A stretch of DNA of 14,847 nt from NCBI GenBank assembly GCA_016783285.1, contig JADHWW010000050.1:1-14847 (forward strand), read 5' to 3'. Below, one piece after another: positions 13,741 through 14,847 of the stretch; position 1 is the stretch's first letter; every line of letters begins with the position of its first letter. The position numbers and the translations under genes are program-made. The DNA is from Anaerolineae bacterium. Its GTDB lineage: Bacteria; Chloroflexota; Anaerolineae; B4-G1. Below the pieces are notes generated by a model. That model saw only the letters and a program-made list of their open reading frames with translations, had not been told where the DNA came from and searched no databases.

Positions 13741-13767
13741 GTAGGACAAGATGGCATCTTGTCCCAC
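13741..13767. repeat. Short perfect-core palindrome
   Basis: Arms GGACAAGATG and CATCTTGTCC flank a single central base at 13744-13764, extended by GT/AC pairs beyond one mismatch to 13741-13767. It lies between repeat copy 2 and the sensor gene. It is either a REP-like element or a dyad operator for the sensor gene; sequence alone does not decide. Confidence 0.6.
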
Positions 13768-13821
13768 AGATTCTCGCGGACAGCGCAAATGTTGTAGGGT
13801 AATTCTATAAGAGGCAGACCA

Positions 13822-14847
13822 ATGAAACAACCCAAACCTCGCCCGTTAGATAGGGTGCTATTGCGCCTGTTGCTCCTGCGCATGCTCCTGCCCTCGCTGG
13901 TCGTGACCCTGCTGGCGGTCGGGCTGGCCGGCTACCTATGGGGACGCAACCTCGGGACCCGGCAACTGCAAATGGCCCGCTCCACGGCTCACACGGTCGA
14001 CGACTATCTGGAGCACGCCAGCCGGGTGTTGGGCGCTGCAGCCCGGATGGCGGAGACGGCCACGCCAGAAGAATTGGCGCCCTATATGCAGGCCACCTGG
14101 CAGGCGTACGAGTACTTTGACACCCTCTACCGGCTGGACGAAAGCGGCATCGTCACCGTGCTGTCGCCGCCCGACCTACGTTACCAGGGGCTGGACATGT
14201 CAGGCCAGCCATACTTCCATCAGGCCAGAGCGCAGACCGGCGCCACGATCTCTCAGCCCTTCACCTCGTCGCGCACCGGACAGCCAGCCGTCTACATAGC
14301 CTGGCCGCTCACCGACGGCGGCCTGATGGTCGGCGAACTCAACCTGGGAGAACTGCAACAGGCCATCGCGGCCGGGCTTGATGAGCCGGGCCGCACCGTC
14401 ACCTTCGTCGCCGACCGTTCCGGCACATTGCTGGCCCACCCCCAGCCTAACCTGGTCGCCCAGCAAGCCAACGTGGGCGATATGGAGATCGTGCAACGCG
14501 GCCTGACCGGTGAGGCAGTCTCACTCTACTCCACCGATGGAACCTTCGTCCTGGGCAGCGCCGCCCAGGTGGAATGGACCGGGTGGGTAGTCGTCGCGCA
14601 GGTGCCCCTGTACGTCGTCTATGGCCCCTACGTGGGAGCAATAAGTATAGCCCTCTTGCTCGCGTCAGCCGTCTGGCTGGGCCTGATATTGTACCTCAGG
14701 CAGCAGTTAATACGCCACGTCGTCGCCCCGCTGGCCCGCCTCGGTCGGGGAGCCGACGCCCTGGCCGCTGGCGACTTTGCCCAGGGCGCGGCGCTGGCCG
14801 CCATCCAGGCCCCCTTTGCTGAGGTCGGCGCGCTGGTCACGGATTTC
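13822..14847 (+). CDS. dCache-HAMP transmembrane sensor (partial, C-terminus off the window)
   Basis: The first 342 residues of a membrane sensor, open to the right edge. Helix 1 is at about 19-40. An extracellular double-Cache domain spans about 45-265, with the hallmark stretch DMSGQPYFHQARAQTG (125-140) and TSSRTGQPAVYIAWPL (148-163), and a second lobe with FVADRSGTLLAHP (195-207). Helix 2 is at about 270-292, and a HAMP linker starts near 295 (VVAPLARLGRGADALAAGDF). The output domain is not visible; histidine kinase is the commonest, but a diguanylate cyclase or chemoreceptor is equally compatible. AAGAGG lies seven bases before the ATG. dCache domains usually bind small molecules such as amino acids directly. 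The upstream neighbour is a solute-binding lipoprotein, which suggests linked sensing. Confidence 0.9.
   Translation, partial: MKQPKPRPLDRVLLRLLLLRMLLPSLVVTLLAVGLAGYLWGRNLGTRQLQMARSTAHTVDDYLEHASRVLGAAARMAETATPEELAPYMQATWQAYEYFDTLYRLDESGIVTVLSPPDLRYQGLDMSGQPYFHQARAQTGATISQPFTSSRTGQPAVYIAWPLTDGGLMVGELNLGELQQAIAAGLDEPGRTVTFVADRSGTLLAHPQPNLVAQQANVGDMEIVQRGLTGEAVSLYSTDGTFVLGSAAQVEWTGWVVVAQVPLYVVYGPYVGAISIALLLASAVWLGLILYLRQQLIRHVVAPLARLGRGADALAAGDFAQGAALAAIQAPFAEVGALVTDF

Noticed and set aside
13783..13811. A TATAAG -10-like box before the sensor gene.
   Set aside because: No acceptable -35 lies 16-18 bp upstream.
1..14847. tRNA, rRNA, transposase, phage or toxin-antitoxin genes.
   Set aside because: None was recognised on either strand; the mobile-looking sequences are all short and non-coding.

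Overview
The window looks like chromosomal sequence from an uncultured-type, GC-rich bacterium, most plausibly a Chloroflexota member of the Anaerolineae kind. This is an inference from gene style, not a marker gene: lipoproteins with Thr/Pro-rich surface linkers, a LysM/M23 wall hydrolase, a bacillopeptidase F-like protease, parallel beta-helix surface proteins, and several dispersed intergenic repeats. No rRNA, tRNA, CRISPR array, transposase or phage gene was seen.

Layout. Positions 1-3712 (minus strand) hold a LysM/M23 peptidoglycan hydrolase, then, from its own promoter, a membrane-fusion protein and the start of its partner ABC ATPase (cut by the window edge). Positions 3868-4638 (minus) hold an isolated secreted protein of unknown role, with a good sigma-70-like promoter, a leader of about 170 nt and a rho-independent terminator. 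Positions 4639-5402 are an intergenic zone with a putative regulatory site, one copy of a dispersed repeat and a 95-bp nested palindromic element. Positions 5403-12145 (minus) hold a polytopic-membrane/subtilisin fusion, ADP-glucose pyrophosphorylase (glgC) and two paralogous beta-helix lipoproteins in tandem. Positions 12146-12416 are a compact divergent promoter region with overlapping back-to-back promoters, a 7-bp tandem repeat and a long stem-loop. Positions 12417-14847 (plus) hold a Leu/Ile/Val-type substrate-binding lipoprotein and a dCache-HAMP sensor cut by the right edge, separated by a second copy of the dispersed repeat in inverted orientation.

How the genes may work together. The left block is cell-envelope work: wall cleavage and MacAB-like export. 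The middle block pairs a glycogen-synthesis enzyme with two surface lipoproteins whose beta-helix fold is typical of carbohydrate-active proteins, next to a membrane-anchored extracellular protease. The right block pairs a solute-binding lipoprotein with a transmembrane sensor and shows no permease, so a sensing role is possible. The most unusual items are the beta-helix pair, which differ by exactly ten coils around a conserved Asn/Cys ladder; the protease fused to a polytopic domain that resembles a catalytically dead CPBP fold; the overlapping divergent promoters; and two inverted copies of a MITE-like repeat that bracket an 8.3-kb block.
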